A stretch of DNA of 64,000 bases from Listeria aquatica FSL S10-1188 (GTDB lineage Bacteria; Bacillota; Bacilli; Lactobacillales; Listeriaceae), in the NCBI RefSeq assembly GCF_000525795.1, contig NZ_AOCG01000012.1, positions 124,001 through 188,000 on the forward strand. The letters run 5' to 3'. A program made the translations under genes and the position numbers. Positions 9,860-21,688 of this stretch are shown here, one piece after another (the stretch's first letter is position 1; every line of letters begins with the position of its first letter). A model generated the notes under the pieces. That model had not been told where the DNA came from and did not search any database. It saw nothing but the letters and a program-made list of their open reading frames with translations.

Positions 9860-10459
9860 TTTCGTTGCCTCAATTTCAGCTTGCAAGGCTTCGAAAGTTT
9901 TCATAAGTTCATCTGATTTTTGTTCCAAAACGAGTTTTTGTTCTTGTTCCGTATCATGAACTTGAATCGCATCGCCGAAACGAATAATAACCCGTTTTCG
10001 TTTAATGATTTCTTTAAAGTTTTTGGGTCCATCGTAAACCGCCGGAAGCAGTGGGACATTTCCTTTATAAGCAATCGTAACGGCGCCTCGCTTTAAATGA
10101 AGATTAGTTTGCTTACGTGTTCCACTTGGGAAAATCCCAACAACTTTCCCTTGTCTAAGCAATCGAATAGGTGCCTTGATCGCGCTTGGCCCAGGATTAC
10201 TGCGGTTAACAGGAAAAGCATTTAAATGAGTCATTAGCCAGTTCAACATTTTCCCTTTGAAAAGTTCTTGTTTCGCCATATAATGAATGGGCGTTGGATA
10301 AAGGGCAAACCCGAGATAGATTATTTCAATCCAAGAAGTATGCGTGGAAACAACAACATAAGGCCCTTCGATGATTTTTTCTTTATTTTGTACTTGAAAT
10401 CGTCCACCAATGATGGCTAAAATGAAATGAACGGCACTTTTTGCAAATCGGTAAAACAA
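9851..10459 (-). CDS. 1-acyl-glycerol-3-phosphate acyltransferase family protein
   Basis: This is a PlsC-like acyltransferase of about 202 residues. It probably adds the second acyl chain in phosphatidic acid synthesis or acylates a related lipid. The block I motif reads HTSWIE, with Glu where the canonical HX4D has Asp. The block III motif reads FPSGTR in place of FPEGTR. The N-terminus is a membrane-associating helix (FAKSAVHFILAIIGG). I prefer the TTG at 10459 (MFYRFAK) to the TTG at 10468, because the latter abuts the AGGGAG site. The gene is divergent from sbcD. Substrate is not determined by the sequence. Confidence 0.8.
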   Translation of the reverse strand: MFYRFAKSAVHFILAIIGGRFQVQNKEKIIEGPYVVVSTHTSWIEIIYLGFALYPTPIHYMAKQELFKGKMLNWLMTHLNAFPVNRSNPGPSAIKAPIRLLRQGKVVGIFPSGTRKQTNLHLKRGAVTIAYKGNVPLLPAVYDGPKNFKEIIKRKRVIIRFGDAIQVHDTEQEQKLVLEQKSDELMKTFEALQAEIEATKNK

Positions 10460-10562
10460 CAGCTTCAACTCCCTAAAAAACCTAATTCAATTACTAGTAT
10501 ACCAAAAAAGAAGGATTTTGCACCTCATAAAAAGAGAAATAAAAAAAGAAAAAGAGGTTATT

Positions 10563-11687
10563 ATGAAACTTTTACATACAGCAGATCTTCATTTAGGAAA
10601 AATCGTTTCGGGGGTTTCCATGCTTGAAGATCAGCGTTATATTTTAAATGAAATCACAAAAATTATTAAACATGAAGAAGTGGATGGAATTATTATTGCA
10701 GGGGATCTTTATGATCGTTCCGTTCCTCCAACAAGCGCTGTCAGCTTGTTAAATGATACCCTGTTTCACTGGAACGTGGAACTTAAATTGCCCATTTATG
10801 CGATTAGCGGCAACCATGATAGTGCGGAACGGCTAAATTTCGGCTCCGCATGGTATAAAAATACACAGCTTTTTATGGCAGGAAAATTGATGAAAACGAT
10901 TGAACCGATTTCGCTAGCTGAAGCAGAAATTTGGCTCGTCCCTTATCATGAGCCCGCACTTGTACGTGAACTTATGCAAGATGATGAAATTCGCAGTTAT
11001 GAAGATGCGATGCAAGCCATTACGAAACAAATTCGTTCAGTTTGGGACTCTTCGAAAGCACAAATTCTTGTGGGACATGCCTTTGTTGCAGGGGGAATTC
11101 CATCTGATTCTGAGCGGCAGCTTTCAGTTGGCAATGTTGACCGAGTCTCAACAACCGCCTTTGACGGTTTCGACTATGTGGCACTCGGTCATTTACATCA
11201 TCCACATGCCATTTCACATCCTACAATATACTACAGTGGCTCTCCGTTAAAATATTCGTTTTCAGAAAGCCAAGATCAAAAAAGTGTACGCATCGTCTCC
11301 TTTTCGGGGAATAAGCTTACAGAAGTTCGAGAAGTACCTTTAATTCCTCAAAAAGATATGCGAATGGAAAGCGGAACATTGCAGGATTTGACAACTAACC
11401 TCTTAGATCATCCAGAAGATTACTTAGCCATTCGTCTAGAAGATAAAGGGGCCTTAATAGACCCCATCGGAAAACTTCGTCCATTTTATCCTAATATTTT
11501 ACATCTTGAACGGAAAAAGCTCGAGATTACGACGCAAAATGAAGATCGATTTGAAGAATTAATGAAAAAAGACGACATTGAATTATTTGATCAGTTTTTT
11601 GAGCACGTCCGGGGAGAAAGTTTGACGAAGAAGCAAGTTGATTTGATGACAGCTATTTTCAACGAAGTCCGAAAGGAGGAAAACTGA
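10563..11687 (+). CDS. sbcD: Nuclease SbcD (Mre11-like subunit)
   Basis: SbcD is the manganese-dependent nuclease of the SbcCD complex, which cuts hairpins and protein-blocked DNA ends. The phosphoesterase motifs are all present: DLHLGK, GDLYDR, GNHDS, GHAFV and GHLHHPH. The protein has 374 residues, normal for the family. ATG at 10563 (MKLLHTADLHLGK) follows AAAGAGG. An upstream in-frame ATG at 10518 is rejected because the family starts at this motif. The stop codon overlaps the sbcC start (TGATG), so the two are translationally coupled. The frame is intact. Confidence 0.96.
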   Translation: MKLLHTADLHLGKIVSGVSMLEDQRYILNEITKIIKHEEVDGIIIAGDLYDRSVPPTSAVSLLNDTLFHWNVELKLPIYAISGNHDSAERLNFGSAWYKNTQLFMAGKLMKTIEPISLAEAEIWLVPYHEPALVRELMQDDEIRSYEDAMQAITKQIRSVWDSSKAQILVGHAFVAGGIPSDSERQLSVGNVDRVSTTAFDGFDYVALGHLHHPHAISHPTIYYSGSPLKYSFSESQDQKSVRIVSFSGNKLTEVREVPLIPQKDMRMESGTLQDLTTNLLDHPEDYLAIRLEDKGALIDPIGKLRPFYPNILHLERKKLEITTQNEDRFEELMKKDDIELFDQFFEHVRGESLTKKQVDLMTAIFNEVRKEEN

Positions 11688-14600
11688 TGCGCCCACTTAA
11701 GCTTTCCATGACGGCTTTTTTAGCCTATAAAGAACGAGAAGAAATCGATTTCACAAAGCTTGGTAATGAACGAATCTTTGTTATCTCCGGGAAGACAGGA
11801 GCAGGGAAATCCACTATTTTTGATGCAATCAGTTTTGCTTTATTCGGGACTGCCAATTTAGCTGACCGAGATAGTGCCACACTTCGAAGCGATTTTGCAA
11901 CTGCTTCTGAACTTACTACGGTTGAACTTACGTTTAAAATACATGATAAAATTTACTGGATTAAACGCAGTCCAAAGCAAGAAGTCCCAAAAGCACGAGG
12001 AGAAGGGATGCGAACGATTCCGCATAAAGCGGAACTCTATGAAATCAGGCGAGGAGAAGAAAAATTATTAGCGAGCTCTGTTCAAGAAGTAGAACAGCAA
12101 CTAAAAGAGATTATCCAACTGAATGTTGATCAATTTAGGCAAATTTTAATGATTCCGCAAGGTGAATTTCGTGAATTACTAGTCTCAGATAGTAAGAAAA
12201 AAGAACAGATTTTACAACGCCTTGCACATACGATTTATTATAAGCGGGTAGAGGAAAGACTGATTGAAAAGCAAAAAGGAGCTCGAAGAAAAAGCGGGAC
12301 ATGCAGAAGCTGAGCTCGCTAAAATTTTAGAACGAGTAGAACTGAACGACACTTCTAAGACGCTTGCTGAAAATTTAGCAGAGCTTGAGGAAAAAGAGAA
12401 AGCATCTGCCGAAATTTATCTAGAGGCAGATCAGGCGTTACAAGTCGCTCAGCAAAAAGCACTAGAAGCTGCCCAACAAGTTACACTTGCTGAAAAGACA
12501 TTAGTAGATTTTTCGGAGCTTGATTCGGCGAAAGAAAATGAAAAACGCCTCAATGAAAAGCAAGCTGAAATGGAGATTTATGCAACAAAGTTGAAACAGG
12601 CAAGAAAAGCTGAACCGCTTCGTCAAATGCGCGAACAACTTCTTCGCTTTGATGAAAAATTAAAGCAAGAAAATCAAAAAAAAAGTAGAACTTGAAAGCC
12701 AGGTAAAGCAATTTAAATTTGAACAAGCACAACTTTTAGAAGAACAAGAGGAGCTTCAAAAAGAAAGCGAGCGTGTGGAAAAGTGGCGTCATAATTTATT
12801 TCAATTTGAGGAATTAGAGCCGAAACTAAAACAGCTTGAAACGAAAAAGCAGGAATACCAGCTGGCACAGCAAGATTTTGAAAAAGCAGAACGTCTTTTT
12901 CTTGAGAAAGAAGAAGTTTTTCGGCAGCTAAGTCAAGAAACTGAACGTTTAACAAGACAAATTGACACAAGAGCAGCTATTGAAGGCAAAAGATATGAAT
13001 TGCTGGTTGAACAAAATCGGGCAGAAAAGATCCTTGCTGAATTAAAAGAAAAAGAACAACAAGCCAGAGCCATTCAATCTTGGCAAAAACAGCAACAAAA
13101 AAATCCTTGCTGAATTAGAAAGAAAACAACAACAAGAAAAAGAGCAAGCGCGTATTGTACAGCAGAAGCTTGAAATTGTTCGAAAAGAACAAGCGGCCGT
13201 TTTAGCATTGAAACTAGTTGATGGCGAAGCTTGTCCCGTATGTGGCGCCCATGATCATCCCCATCCGGCTACTTTTCATGAGGCAAATGAAGAAGCAAAT
13301 GCGCTTGAAAAAGAGCAAGCAAAACTTGAAACATTTCAAGAACAACGCCAGTATCTAGAGGAACAAAATCGTCAGCTGGAGTGGCAGATGGAGCAAGGTG
13401 AACCGTTAGATCTTCACGAATTAGAAAGCTGGCAAAAAAGAGCAGAAGAACTGCAAACATTTCTTACAGAGCAAAAGCAAGCAAAGCAGGAAATGGATGT
13501 GGCGCTTGAAGAAAAAACGCAGTTAATAGAAGAAAACGCCAAGAAAACGCAGCAAAAAGAACGACTGAGCGAAGAACTTTCAAGTCTTCAAATGGAAAAG
13601 GAAAATAAAGAGCGAAAACGTTATGTGACAGAAACAGAAATCGGTCTTTTAGAACAAGCAATTCCAGAAAATTTACGAAATGAAGAAACCTTTTTTGCGA
13701 TGAAAAACAAAATTAAACAAGCACTAGATCGCCATTTGGAAAGCGAAAAGAGAGTTCAAGAAGAATTAAGCAAGCAAAACGAGCAGGTGGTTTCAGCGGA
13801 AACAGGGCTTAAAAACCAGCATGCTTATGAGGAACAATTAAAGGAAGAACAAGCACAAGAAGCAAAACGCTTTAAGAGAGAACTTTCAAAGCGTGAGTTC
13901 ACTGATTTTGCAAGTTTTGAAGAAGCTTTACTTTCTGAAAATGAGCAAGAAACAATCGAAAAAGAGGTTAAAACCTACGAAGATGAACGCCTCGTCGTGA
14001 AAGAGCGGATCCTTCAGCTTGAACGTAAATTAAAAGAAGTCGAAAAGCCAGATCTTGAACGGATACAGCAAGGATTTGAAGTTGTAAAACAAGAGCGGTT
14101 AGAAAAAGAACAAACAGCAGCTGAAACTCGAGAAAATAAACGCTTTATTTCTGAACAAAAACAAGCTTTTATGGAAACTAAGAGCAAGCTAGAACAACTT
14201 GCGGCTGATTATGCGGATGTAGGTTTGCTAGCTGACACGACTCACGGAAAAAATGAATTGCGTCTTACATTTGAACGCTACGTGCTCGCAACATTTCTTG
14301 ATACGATTATTTATCACGCCAATGCACGTCTTCTAAAGATGACAAGTGGGCGCTTTGAATTAAAACGAAAACTTGAACGGGCAAAAGGGAATACGCAAAG
14401 TGGTTTGGAGCTGGAAGTGTTTGACGCATATACGGGCGCATCAAGACATGTTAAAACGCTTTCTGGTGGAGAAAGTTTTAAAACATCACTCGCTCTTGCC
14501 CTTGCGCTTGCAGAGGTTGTTCAAGAAATGGCAGGCGGTGTTTCTCTTGATACAATGTTTATCGATGAAGGGTTTGGCACGCTCGATCCGGAATCTCTTG

Positions 14601-14755
14601 AAATGGCGATTGAATGTTTAATTGAAACGCAAGAAAATGGACGACTAGTCGGTATTATTTCGCACGTGCCTGAGTTAAAGGAGCGAATACCTGCTCGACT
14701 TGAAGTGACAGCAACAAATGATGGCAGCAAAACCCAATTTTTCGGAATCGAATAA
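11687..14755 (+). CDS. sbcC: Nuclease SbcC (Rad50-like ATPase)
   Basis: SbcC is the SMC-like ATPase partner of SbcD. The N-terminal half-site has the Walker A GKTGAGKST. Two long charged coiled coils flank the zinc hook CPVCGAHDHPHP near 13240. The C-terminus carries the signature LSGGESFKTSL and Walker B MFIDEGFGTLD. Three frame breaks lie near 12277 (five A), 12678 (nine A) and 13105 (seven A). Each needs one A removed, giving IEKQKELEEKAG, ENQKKVELES and QQQKILAELE. The repaired length is about 1021 residues, the family norm. The breaks fall in the A-rich coiled coil, as expected of homopolymer miscalls. Confidence 0.94.
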
Positions 14756-14835
14756 AGAAGGCGATTCATCTGCTAAAATGCTTGTTTTATGGTAGAATGG
14801 AGTATTAAAAGAAATTTAGAGAGGGAAGTGAAGTT

Positions 14836-17800
14836 TTGAGTCAAAGCGTCAATATTCAAGATGAGATGATTCCCTATCAAATTAAACAAGTAGCTAAACA
14901 AATGCTCCGCGAAACGGCAATAGTAAAAGAACAGGACAACTATTTTTTTTGAAGACGGTGAGCGAGTCGAAAAGTATGGAGAACATTTATTTGACTGTAC
15001 CTGTTCCGCCCATAAATACGGAGAACGGGTCTGTAAACACATTTATGCTGCTTTTTTGAAGGATGAAGAGTTCAAGCATGAAATAAAAAAAACAAAGCCT
15101 GAGAGCTCGAATTCTGGAGCAAGAATCGGAAACACTGCTTTCGCTTTTTAAAACAAATTCTGAACAACGTTTTGAAGGAGAAGTTGCGACGAGTCGCGAA
15201 CTTTTGAACATTCAATTTATCATCAAAGTTTTTCCAGAAAATCAGATGAACCGACTAGCTTTAGAATTAAAAGTTGGTCCAGAACGGGTTTATGTAGTGA
15301 AACAAATCGGGAGCTTTCTTGAAGCTATTAAAGAAGGACGCATTTTAGAATTTACAAGTCGATTTACTTATGACCCAAATGATTATGAATTTGATTCTGG
15401 TGACTGGTCGGTTTTGAAACAACTTACGCGAATCTATGAAGCTTCGAAGCTCTATGATACCGAACTGGATTCTTTTGCTCGAAACTACAGGGAAGACAAA
15501 CGCCTTTTGATCCCACCAAATGAAGCGAAGCTACTTCTTGAACAAATTAGCGAGCGGTCAAGCTTATTCCAAATTGTAACGGAAAAAAATGATGTCACGA
15601 TACAGTATCCTGAGTTTTTAGTAACTGAAGAAAACTTGGATTTTAGTTATCGTTTCATAGAAGTCGCAGAAGGCGAATACCAAATTGAGTTTGAGTCGTT
15701 ACAACAAGCAATTTTTCTGGACTTATACCGAGCTGTTTTTCTAGATGGGACGGTACATTTTTTAAGCGAAAAAAAATTGGGAAGCGCTTGCGCCACTGAA
15801 AGAGTTTCAGCAAATTGCTAAAAGCGATATCATTCAGTTTCCTGAAAAAAAAACTAGGGGAAATGGTTTCCTATGTCCTTCCTGTCTTGCAAAAAAGTGG
15901 ACGTGTAGAGATGGATGAAGAAATTGAAACAAGAATTGAGCAAGAGGAGCTTATTGCAGAGCTTTACATTACACCATTTGAAGCGGATAAGCACCAGCTG
16001 CAGCTCATTTACAGGTACGGGAGTCAGAGTTTTGATCCTTTTCAAACTGAAGAGCTTGAAGCGCGAGGTCGCCAAGTGATTTTGCGTGATATTGAGAAAG
16101 AAAACTATATCATGCATTTAATCGAGAATTCTCCGATTTTGTTTTCCGCTGATCGGATGGTACTTCAAGCAGATGACGAGAAACTTTATCAATTTTATTA
16201 CCGAGTGATTCCTAAACTTAAAAAATTGGTTACAGTTCATATGGCGGAGGAACTGGAAGAAATGATTCAAAAACAAGTCGAAGCAGTTACTTCCTTTGAT
16301 TTAACGAAAGATAGCGGCTTGCTTTCCATTTCATTTGATTTTGAAGGAATCCCAGAGGATGAAATTCAAGATGTGCTGGTTTCGTTAAAAGAGAAAAAAG
16401 CCTTTCATCGCTTGAAGAACGGTCGTTTCCTCTCGCTTGAAGACAAAGCTTACCGAGAAATGGCTCGCATGATTGAATTCCTAGATTTGCGAAAGAATGC
16501 GTTAAAATCAACGGTTCAAGTTCCTGTATATCGAGGAATTCAGCTTTATGAGACCTTTTCTAAGGATCAAAAGTTGCATAGTCAATTTAGTCGAAACTAC
16601 AATGAGTTGTTAGAAACCATTCAACATGAAAAAGAAACTCACTTTGATTTACCAAAAGGATTGAAGGCTTCTTTACGTGATTATCAAGTGACGGGATTTA
16701 ACTGGATGAAGTCTCTTTCAAAATATGGCCTTGGAGGCATTTTAGCGGACGATATGGGACTTGGAAAAACGATCCAAACGATTACGTATTTGCTTTCTGA
16801 GCTAGAAGAAAAAGAACAGCTTGCTCCGATTCTCATCGTGACGCCTGCTTCACTTCTATACAATTGGCTGAATGAGTTCCGCAATTTTGCCCCACAAGTT
16901 CCAGTTACGATTATCCAAGGAAACAAAGAAAAGCGTGAAAAACAAATTGAGCAAATTGAAAGGAATCAAGTTTATTTAATTTCTTATCCCACTTTGCGGC
17001 AAGATCAAGATTTTTTTTCAAACCAAACAGTTTCATACGGTTATTTTGGATGAGTCACAAAACATTAAGAATTACGCTACAAAGGCTTCGCAAGCAGTTC
17101 GCTCCATCCAAGCACGGACACATTTTGCACTTAGTGGAACGCCGCTTGAAAATTCGACAGATGAACTTTGGGCGGTATTTCAAACGATTATGCCTGGTTT
17201 TTTCCCGCCGCTTCGCAAATTTAAGGATTTAAAACATGAACGAGTAGCTGAACTGATACGTCCGTTCTTGCTTCGCCGCTTAAAACAAGAGGTTGTGAAA
17301 GAACTTCCGGAAAAAATCGAAACGAATCTGTATTCAGAGTTAACGACTGAGCAGAAAAGCTTGTATCTTGCATATTTAGAACGAATTCAAGAAGATCTAG
17401 CTCGTTCATCGCTTACAAGTGGGGCAGAACGGATCAAGCTCCTAGCTGGACTCACTCGCTTACGGCAGATCTGCTGTGATCCCCGAATGTTTGATGCAAA
17501 CTATATCGGGGAATCTAGTAAGTTGAATCAGTTGATGGATACAGTCCGTGCTGCGAATGAAAATGGTCAGCGTATTTTAATTTTTTCTCAGTTCACTTCT
17601 ATGTTGAAGTTGATTGGGAAGGAGCTTCAAAAAGATGGGCTAGATTTCTTTTATCTGGATGGGAAAACTTCTAGTAAGTCAAGAGTTGAGATGGCTGATG
17701 CTTTTAATGAAGGCGAAAAAGATTTATTTTTAATCTCATTAAAAGCTGGTGGAACGGGTCTTAATTTAACCGGCGCAGATACTGTCATTTTATTTGACCT

Positions 17801-18041
17801 TTGGTGGAATCCAGCAATTGAGGAGCAGGCAGCTAGCCGAGCTCATCGCATCGGCCAAAAACGAGTGGTTCAAGTGATTCGTTTGATTACGAAAGGGACA
17901 ATTGAAGAAAAAATTTATGACTTACAGAAAACAAAACAAGCATTAGTCGATCAGTTGATTAAACCAGGTGAGCAATTTCTACATCAACTTTCGACCGATG
18001 AAATTAAGGCGATTTTAGATATGAACGAGGAGGGACTCTGA
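14836..18041 (+). CDS. SWIM zinc-finger SNF2-family helicase
   Basis: This is a large Swi2/Snf2 DNA translocase of about 1067 residues. It opens with a SWIM zinc finger (CTCSAHKYGERVCKH, near 15000). A DUF-type middle region follows. The ATPase has DDMGLGKTIQT (motif I), DESQNIKN (motif II), ALSGTPLEN (motif III), and the C-terminal helicase lobe has SLKAGGTGLNL and RAHRIGQ. I chose TTG at 14836 after GAGGGAAG. Five frame breaks lie near 14945, 15090, 15775, 15850 and 17016, each one extra A or T. This is the most fragmented gene in the window. A role in DNA repair or chromosome dynamics is inferred from the family and from sbcDC next door. Confidence 0.88.
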
Positions 18042-18458
18042 TGAAAAAATGGGAAGTGTTTGAAACAGAGACAGAAGCAGAAGCAAAGACGAAAATTGAA
18101 CAGTTAATAAAAGATGGCTATTCCAAAGAAGATCTATCAGTGTTAGCTAAACAAAAAAAAGGTTAGCCGTGAAGTAGCAGAAGATACGGATACGGACATT
18201 GAACGACCAGTGAATGAAGAAGCGTTTGGTGCTATTTCAGGGATTTTACAGTCATTAAGTGGCGGACTTGTGATCCCGCAAGTGTACCGGCCAGATGGGG
18301 GCTCTCTTTATGCAGCGGGGCCTTTTGCAAAATGGTTCTCAAGAACGGATGATAAATCTGTTACAAGGCTCTTAGAGGACTTTGATTTGACTGAACAACA
18401 GATAGCAGATTTTGTACAAGGACTTGAAGCTGGTAAAATTTTGATTTTGGCCAGATAA
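18041..18458 (+). CDS. General stress protein 17M-like (YflT) protein
   Basis: This is a small soluble protein of about 138 residues. It begins MKKWEVFETETEAEAKTKIEQL with an alternating helical region, followed by a glycine-rich segment (AFGAISGILQSLSGGLVIPQ) and a helix-rich tail. The layout matches the YflT/general stress protein 17M family, which is sigma-B controlled in Bacillus. Its start overlaps the helicase stop by one base, so it is translated from the same message. The frame breaks near 18157 at eight A. Removing one gives KQKKVSREVAED. The last few residues are less certain because they run close to the terminator. Confidence 0.7.
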
Positions 18459-18473
18459 ATGGATACCTAGTGA

Positions 18474-18502
18474 AAAACCGACAGAAAACTGTCGGTTTTT
18501 TT
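18474..18502 (+). terminator. Terminator after the helicase operon
   Basis: AACCGACAG pairs with CTGTCGGTT over an AAAA loop, followed by seven T. Confidence 0.88.
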
Positions 18503-18561
18503 GAAAGAAAAAGCACTTTTTTATAAGAAAAAGTTATTAAAAAGAAAAAGGTTTATCCTAG

Positions 18562-18590
18562 TTTACTTATCGATTGGATTCCAGTACAAT
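18562..18590 (+). promoter_or_regulatory. Sigma-A promoter of acnA
   Basis: TTTACT and TACAAT are 17 bases apart, ending about 37 bases before the aconitase start. Confidence 0.6.
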
Positions 18591-18626
18591 GAAAAAGAGA
18601 GCGCTTCGATTAAGGAGGAGACGAAG

Positions 18627-21326
18627 ATGACGAACTGGAAAGAAAAAGCCAAAACATCCTTTGAGTTGGATGGAGAAACGATTTATTATTATGATTTGAA
18701 AGTACTTGAAGAAAATCCAAATGTGAAAATTAACCGATTGCCGTATTCCATTCGAGTGTTACTGGAATCTGTTTTACGTCAAAATGATGGGCGAGTGTTA
18801 ACGGATCAGCATGTTGAAAACCTTGCAAACTGGTCAAAAAATCCGCAAGAAAATCACGGAGACGTTCCTTTTAAACCGGCACGTGTTATTTTGCAGGATT
18901 TCACTGGAGTTCCAGCGGTAGTTGATTTGGCGTCACTTCGAAAAGCGATGCACGATATGGGCGGTGATCCCGAAAAAATCAATCCAGAAATTCCAGTGGA
19001 TCTCGTAGTCGATCACTCTGTTCAAGTCGATAGTTATGCTAATCCTGAAGCTTTAAAGATCAATATGGAACTTGAGTTTAAACGCAATATGGAACGGTAT
19101 CAGTTTTTAAATTGGGCACAAAAGGCATTTGACAATTATCGCGCAGTTCCTCCAGCGACGGGGATTGTCCACCAAGTCAATTTGGAATATCTTGCAAGCG
19201 TTGTGCTGAAAAAAGAAACCGAGGGTGAGATTACAGCATATCCCGATAGTTTGGTTGGAACGGATAGTCATACAACGATGATCAACGGGCTTGGCGTCTT
19301 AGGATGGGGCGTTGGTGGTATTGAAGCAGAAGCGGGCATGCTTGGTCAACCATCTTATTTTGCTATTCCTGAAGTGATTGGTGTGCGTTTAACTGGAGAG
19401 CTTCCAAACGGTGCAACAGCAACTGATTTTGCGCTAAAAGTGACCCAAGTTTTACGGGAGAAAAAAGTAGTGGGTAAGTTTGTTGAATTCTTTGGTCCAG
19501 GCGTCTCTTCATTGCCGCTAGCTGATCGTGCAACCGTTGCGAATATGGCACCTGAATACGGAGCAACTTGCGGCTTTTTCCCTGTTGATCAGGATTCGCT
19601 TGATTATTTACGACTGACGGGTAGAAGTGAAGCGCAAATCAAGCTTGTAGAAGAATATCTCAAGACCAATCACTTGTTTTTTACTTCCGAAGACCCTGAA
19701 TACACTGAAATCGTTGAGATTAATCTTGCTGAAATTGAGGCGAATTTATCTGGACCGAAACGTCCACAAGATTTAATTCCGCTTTCAAAAATGAAACAAA
19801 CCTTTGAAGATTCGATTACGAAACCAGCTGGAAATCGAGGCTTTGGTCTTGAACCTAGTGAATTTGATAAACAAGTGAAAGTGGTTTACGGTAATGGTGA
19901 CGAATCAATCATGCGGACAGGAGCTGTTGCGATAGCCGCAATCACAAGTTGTACGAATACATCTAATCCATACGTCATGCTTTCAGCAGGGCTTGTTGCG
20001 AAGCGTGCAGTAGAGTTAGGACTTGAAGTACCTAAATATGTAAAAACTTCTTTAGCGCCAGGTTCAAAGGTTGTGACGGGATATTTAGAAAAAGCAGCGC
20101 TTCTACCTTATTTAGAAAAACTTGGCTTTGATTTAGTAGGTTATGGCTGTACGACTTGCATTGGGAACTCTGGGCCTTTAAAAGAAGAAATCGAACAAGC
20201 GATTTTAGATAATGACTTGCTTGTTTCAGCTGTTTTAAGTGGGAATCGGAATTTCGAAGGACGAATCCACGCGTTAGTAAAAGCGAATTTTCTCGCTTCT
20301 CCTCCTCTTGTCGTGGCTTATGCACTGGCAGGAACAACGGATATTGACTTGGAAAATGAGGCAATTGGGCGAGGAAACGACGGAAAAGAATATTATTTGA
20401 AAGACATTTGGCCGTCATCTGCTGAAGTGAAGGCGCTTGTGAAAGAAACTGTCACACCAGAACTTTTCCGTGAACAGTATGCCCATGTATTTGATGATAA
20501 CTCAACATGGAATGCAATCGAAACAACAGACGAACCACTTTATAGTTGGGACGAGGCATCGACGTATATTGCTAACCCGCCATTTTTTGAATATCTATCA
20601 AAAGAGCCTGGTCTTGTTGAACCACTTTCAGGTCTTCGGGTCATTGGAAAGTTTGGCGATTCTGTGACAACAGACCACATCTCACCAGCGGGAGCGATTG
20701 GAAAGGATACGCCGGCAGGAAAATTCTTGCGTGAACGGGGCGTCGCGATTCGCGATTTCAATTCCTATGGCTCAAGACGGGGACATCACGATGTCATGAT
20801 GCGCGGGACCTTTGCTAATATTCGAATTAAAAATCAAATTGCTGAGGGAACAGAAGGCGGCTATACAACTTATTTCCCAACAGAAGAAGTCATGTCCATT
20901 TACGATGCGGCTCAAAAATATGCAGAAACTGGTACGGGGCTTGTCATCTTAGCAGGCGATGATTATGGAATGGGCTCTTCACGTGACTGGGCAGCAAAAG
21001 GAACAAACTTGCTTGGCATTAAGACTGTGATTGCCAAAAGCTATGAACGGATCCACAGGTCGAACCTTGTCATGATGGGTGTTTTGCCTCTACAATTTAT
21101 GGCAGGCGAGAGTGCAGAAACACTTGGTCTGACTGGACGTGAAACAATCTCTGTCGAAGTGGGAGAATCAGTTGAGCCAAAAAGCCTAGTCAAGGTGACA
21201 GCAGTTTCAGAAGACGGTTCGTTTAAAACTTTTGATGCGATCGTACGGTTTGATTCTGAAGTAGAAATTGATTACTATCGCAATGGTGGAATTTTACCGA
21301 TGGTCTTGCGTGAAAAATTAAGTTGA
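18627..21326 (+). CDS. acnA: Aconitate hydratase A
   Basis: Aconitase interconverts citrate and isocitrate in the TCA cycle and in some bacteria moonlights as an RNA-binding iron sensor. The three iron-sulfur cysteines are visible in the SCTNTSNP and [13 protein letters not shown] motifs. Substrate-site motifs include [32 protein letters not shown] and [10 protein letters not shown]. The length of 899 residues is normal for AcnA. ATG at 18627 ([12 protein letters not shown]) follows AAGGAGGAG. A longer reading from 18501 has no ribosome site. It is flanked by its own promoter and terminator. The frame is intact over 2.7 kb. Confidence 0.97.
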   Translation: MTNWKEKAKTSFELDGETIYYYDLKVLEENPNVKINRLPYSIRVLLESVLRQNDGRVLTDQHVENLANWSKNPQENHGDVPFKPARVILQDFTGVPAVVDLASLRKAMHDMGGDPEKINPEIPVDLVVDHSVQVDSYANPEALKINMELEFKRNMERYQFLNWAQKAFDNYRAVPPATGIVHQVNLEYLASVVLKKETEGEITAYPDSLVGTDSHTTMINGLGVLGWGVGGIEAEAGMLGQPSYFAIPEVIGVRLTGELPNGATATDFALKVTQVLREKKVVGKFVEFFGPGVSSLPLADRATVANMAPEYGATCGFFPVDQDSLDYLRLTGRSEAQIKLVEEYLKTNHLFFTSEDPEYTEIVEINLAEIEANLSGPKRPQDLIPLSKMKQTFEDSITKPAGNRGFGLEPSEFDKQVKVVYGNGDESIMRTGAVAIAAITSCTNTSNPYVMLSAGLVAKRAVELGLEVPKYVKTSLAPGSKVVTGYLEKAALLPYLEKLGFDLVGYGCTTCIGNSGPLKEEIEQAILDNDLLVSAVLSGNRNFEGRIHALVKANFLASPPLVVAYALAGTTDIDLENEAIGRGNDGKEYYLKDIWPSSAEVKALVKETVTPELFREQYAHVFDDNSTWNAIETTDEPLYSWDEASTYIANPPFFEYLSKEPGLVEPLSGLRVIGKFGDSVTTDHISPAGAIGKDTPAGKFLRERGVAIRDFNSYGSRRGHHDVMMRGTFANIRIKNQIAEGTEGGYTTYFPTEEVMSIYDAAQKYAETGTGLVILAGDDYGMGSSRDWAAKGTNLLGIKTVIAKSYERIHRSNLVMMGVLPLQFMAGESAETLGLTGRETISVEVGESVEPKSLVKVTAVSEDGSFKTFDAIVRFDSEVEIDYYRNGGILPMVLREKLS

Positions 21327-21330
21327 TTTA

Positions 21331-21370
21331 AAAAAGAAGGCAGTTTACGGGTAACGACTGCCTTCTTTTT
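21331..21370 (+). terminator. Terminator after acnA
   Basis: AAGAAGGCAGT pairs with ACTGCCTTCTT over a 12-base loop, followed by T. Confidence 0.88.
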
Positions 21371-21433
21371 GACTTGTAAAAAGAGAACGAATGTTCTATA
21401 ATAAATGATATGTTAACGAAAGCGAGAATTGAA

Positions 21434-21670
21434 ATGAAAAAAAAGTACTTGGCAGATTATTGTAGTCGTAGCTTTTGGTGTGTTTCTTGCAAGCGTTTGT
21501 CTTTTCTTTAGTGTGAATTTACATTTAAATCGTTTTTTACTATTACTTTTTATTGCTATAAGTTTGACAATTGGCATTACGGAGCGACGCAGTGGACGTC
21601 TGCTTTTTTTGCTTGTGTGGTTTTTTTTGTGGCGGCTTTTATGAGTACATATTATATTTTAATTCATTAG
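21434..21670 (+). CDS. Small three-helix membrane protein
   Basis: This is a protein of about 77 residues made almost wholly of three hydrophobic segments (IIVVVAFGVFLASVCLFF, FLLLLFIAISLTIGI, AFFACVVFFVAAFMSTYYI). The reading needs two corrections: one A too many just after the ATG (near 21440) and one G too few near 21580 (TTACGGAGCG). With them the frame is open to TAG at 21670, just before tag. I do not recognise a family. Start signals are weak, with no good Shine-Dalgarno site. It is either a genuine small membrane protein or a decayed one. Confidence 0.5.
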
Positions 21671-21688
21671 TGAAAGGGAGCGGTAGGA

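Noticed and set aside
14836-18041. SNF2 helicase plus SbcCD as a phage defence island
   Set aside because: Both are conserved core genes of Listeria and Bacillus with normal context and no mobile element signs.
18501-18626. Extended aconitase N-terminus
   Set aside because: The extra residues run through the promoter and lack a ribosome site. The family starts at MTNWKEK.
21434-21670. Remnant of an insertion sequence
   Set aside because: No terminal repeats or transposase motifs. The content is hydrophobic and fits a small membrane protein.
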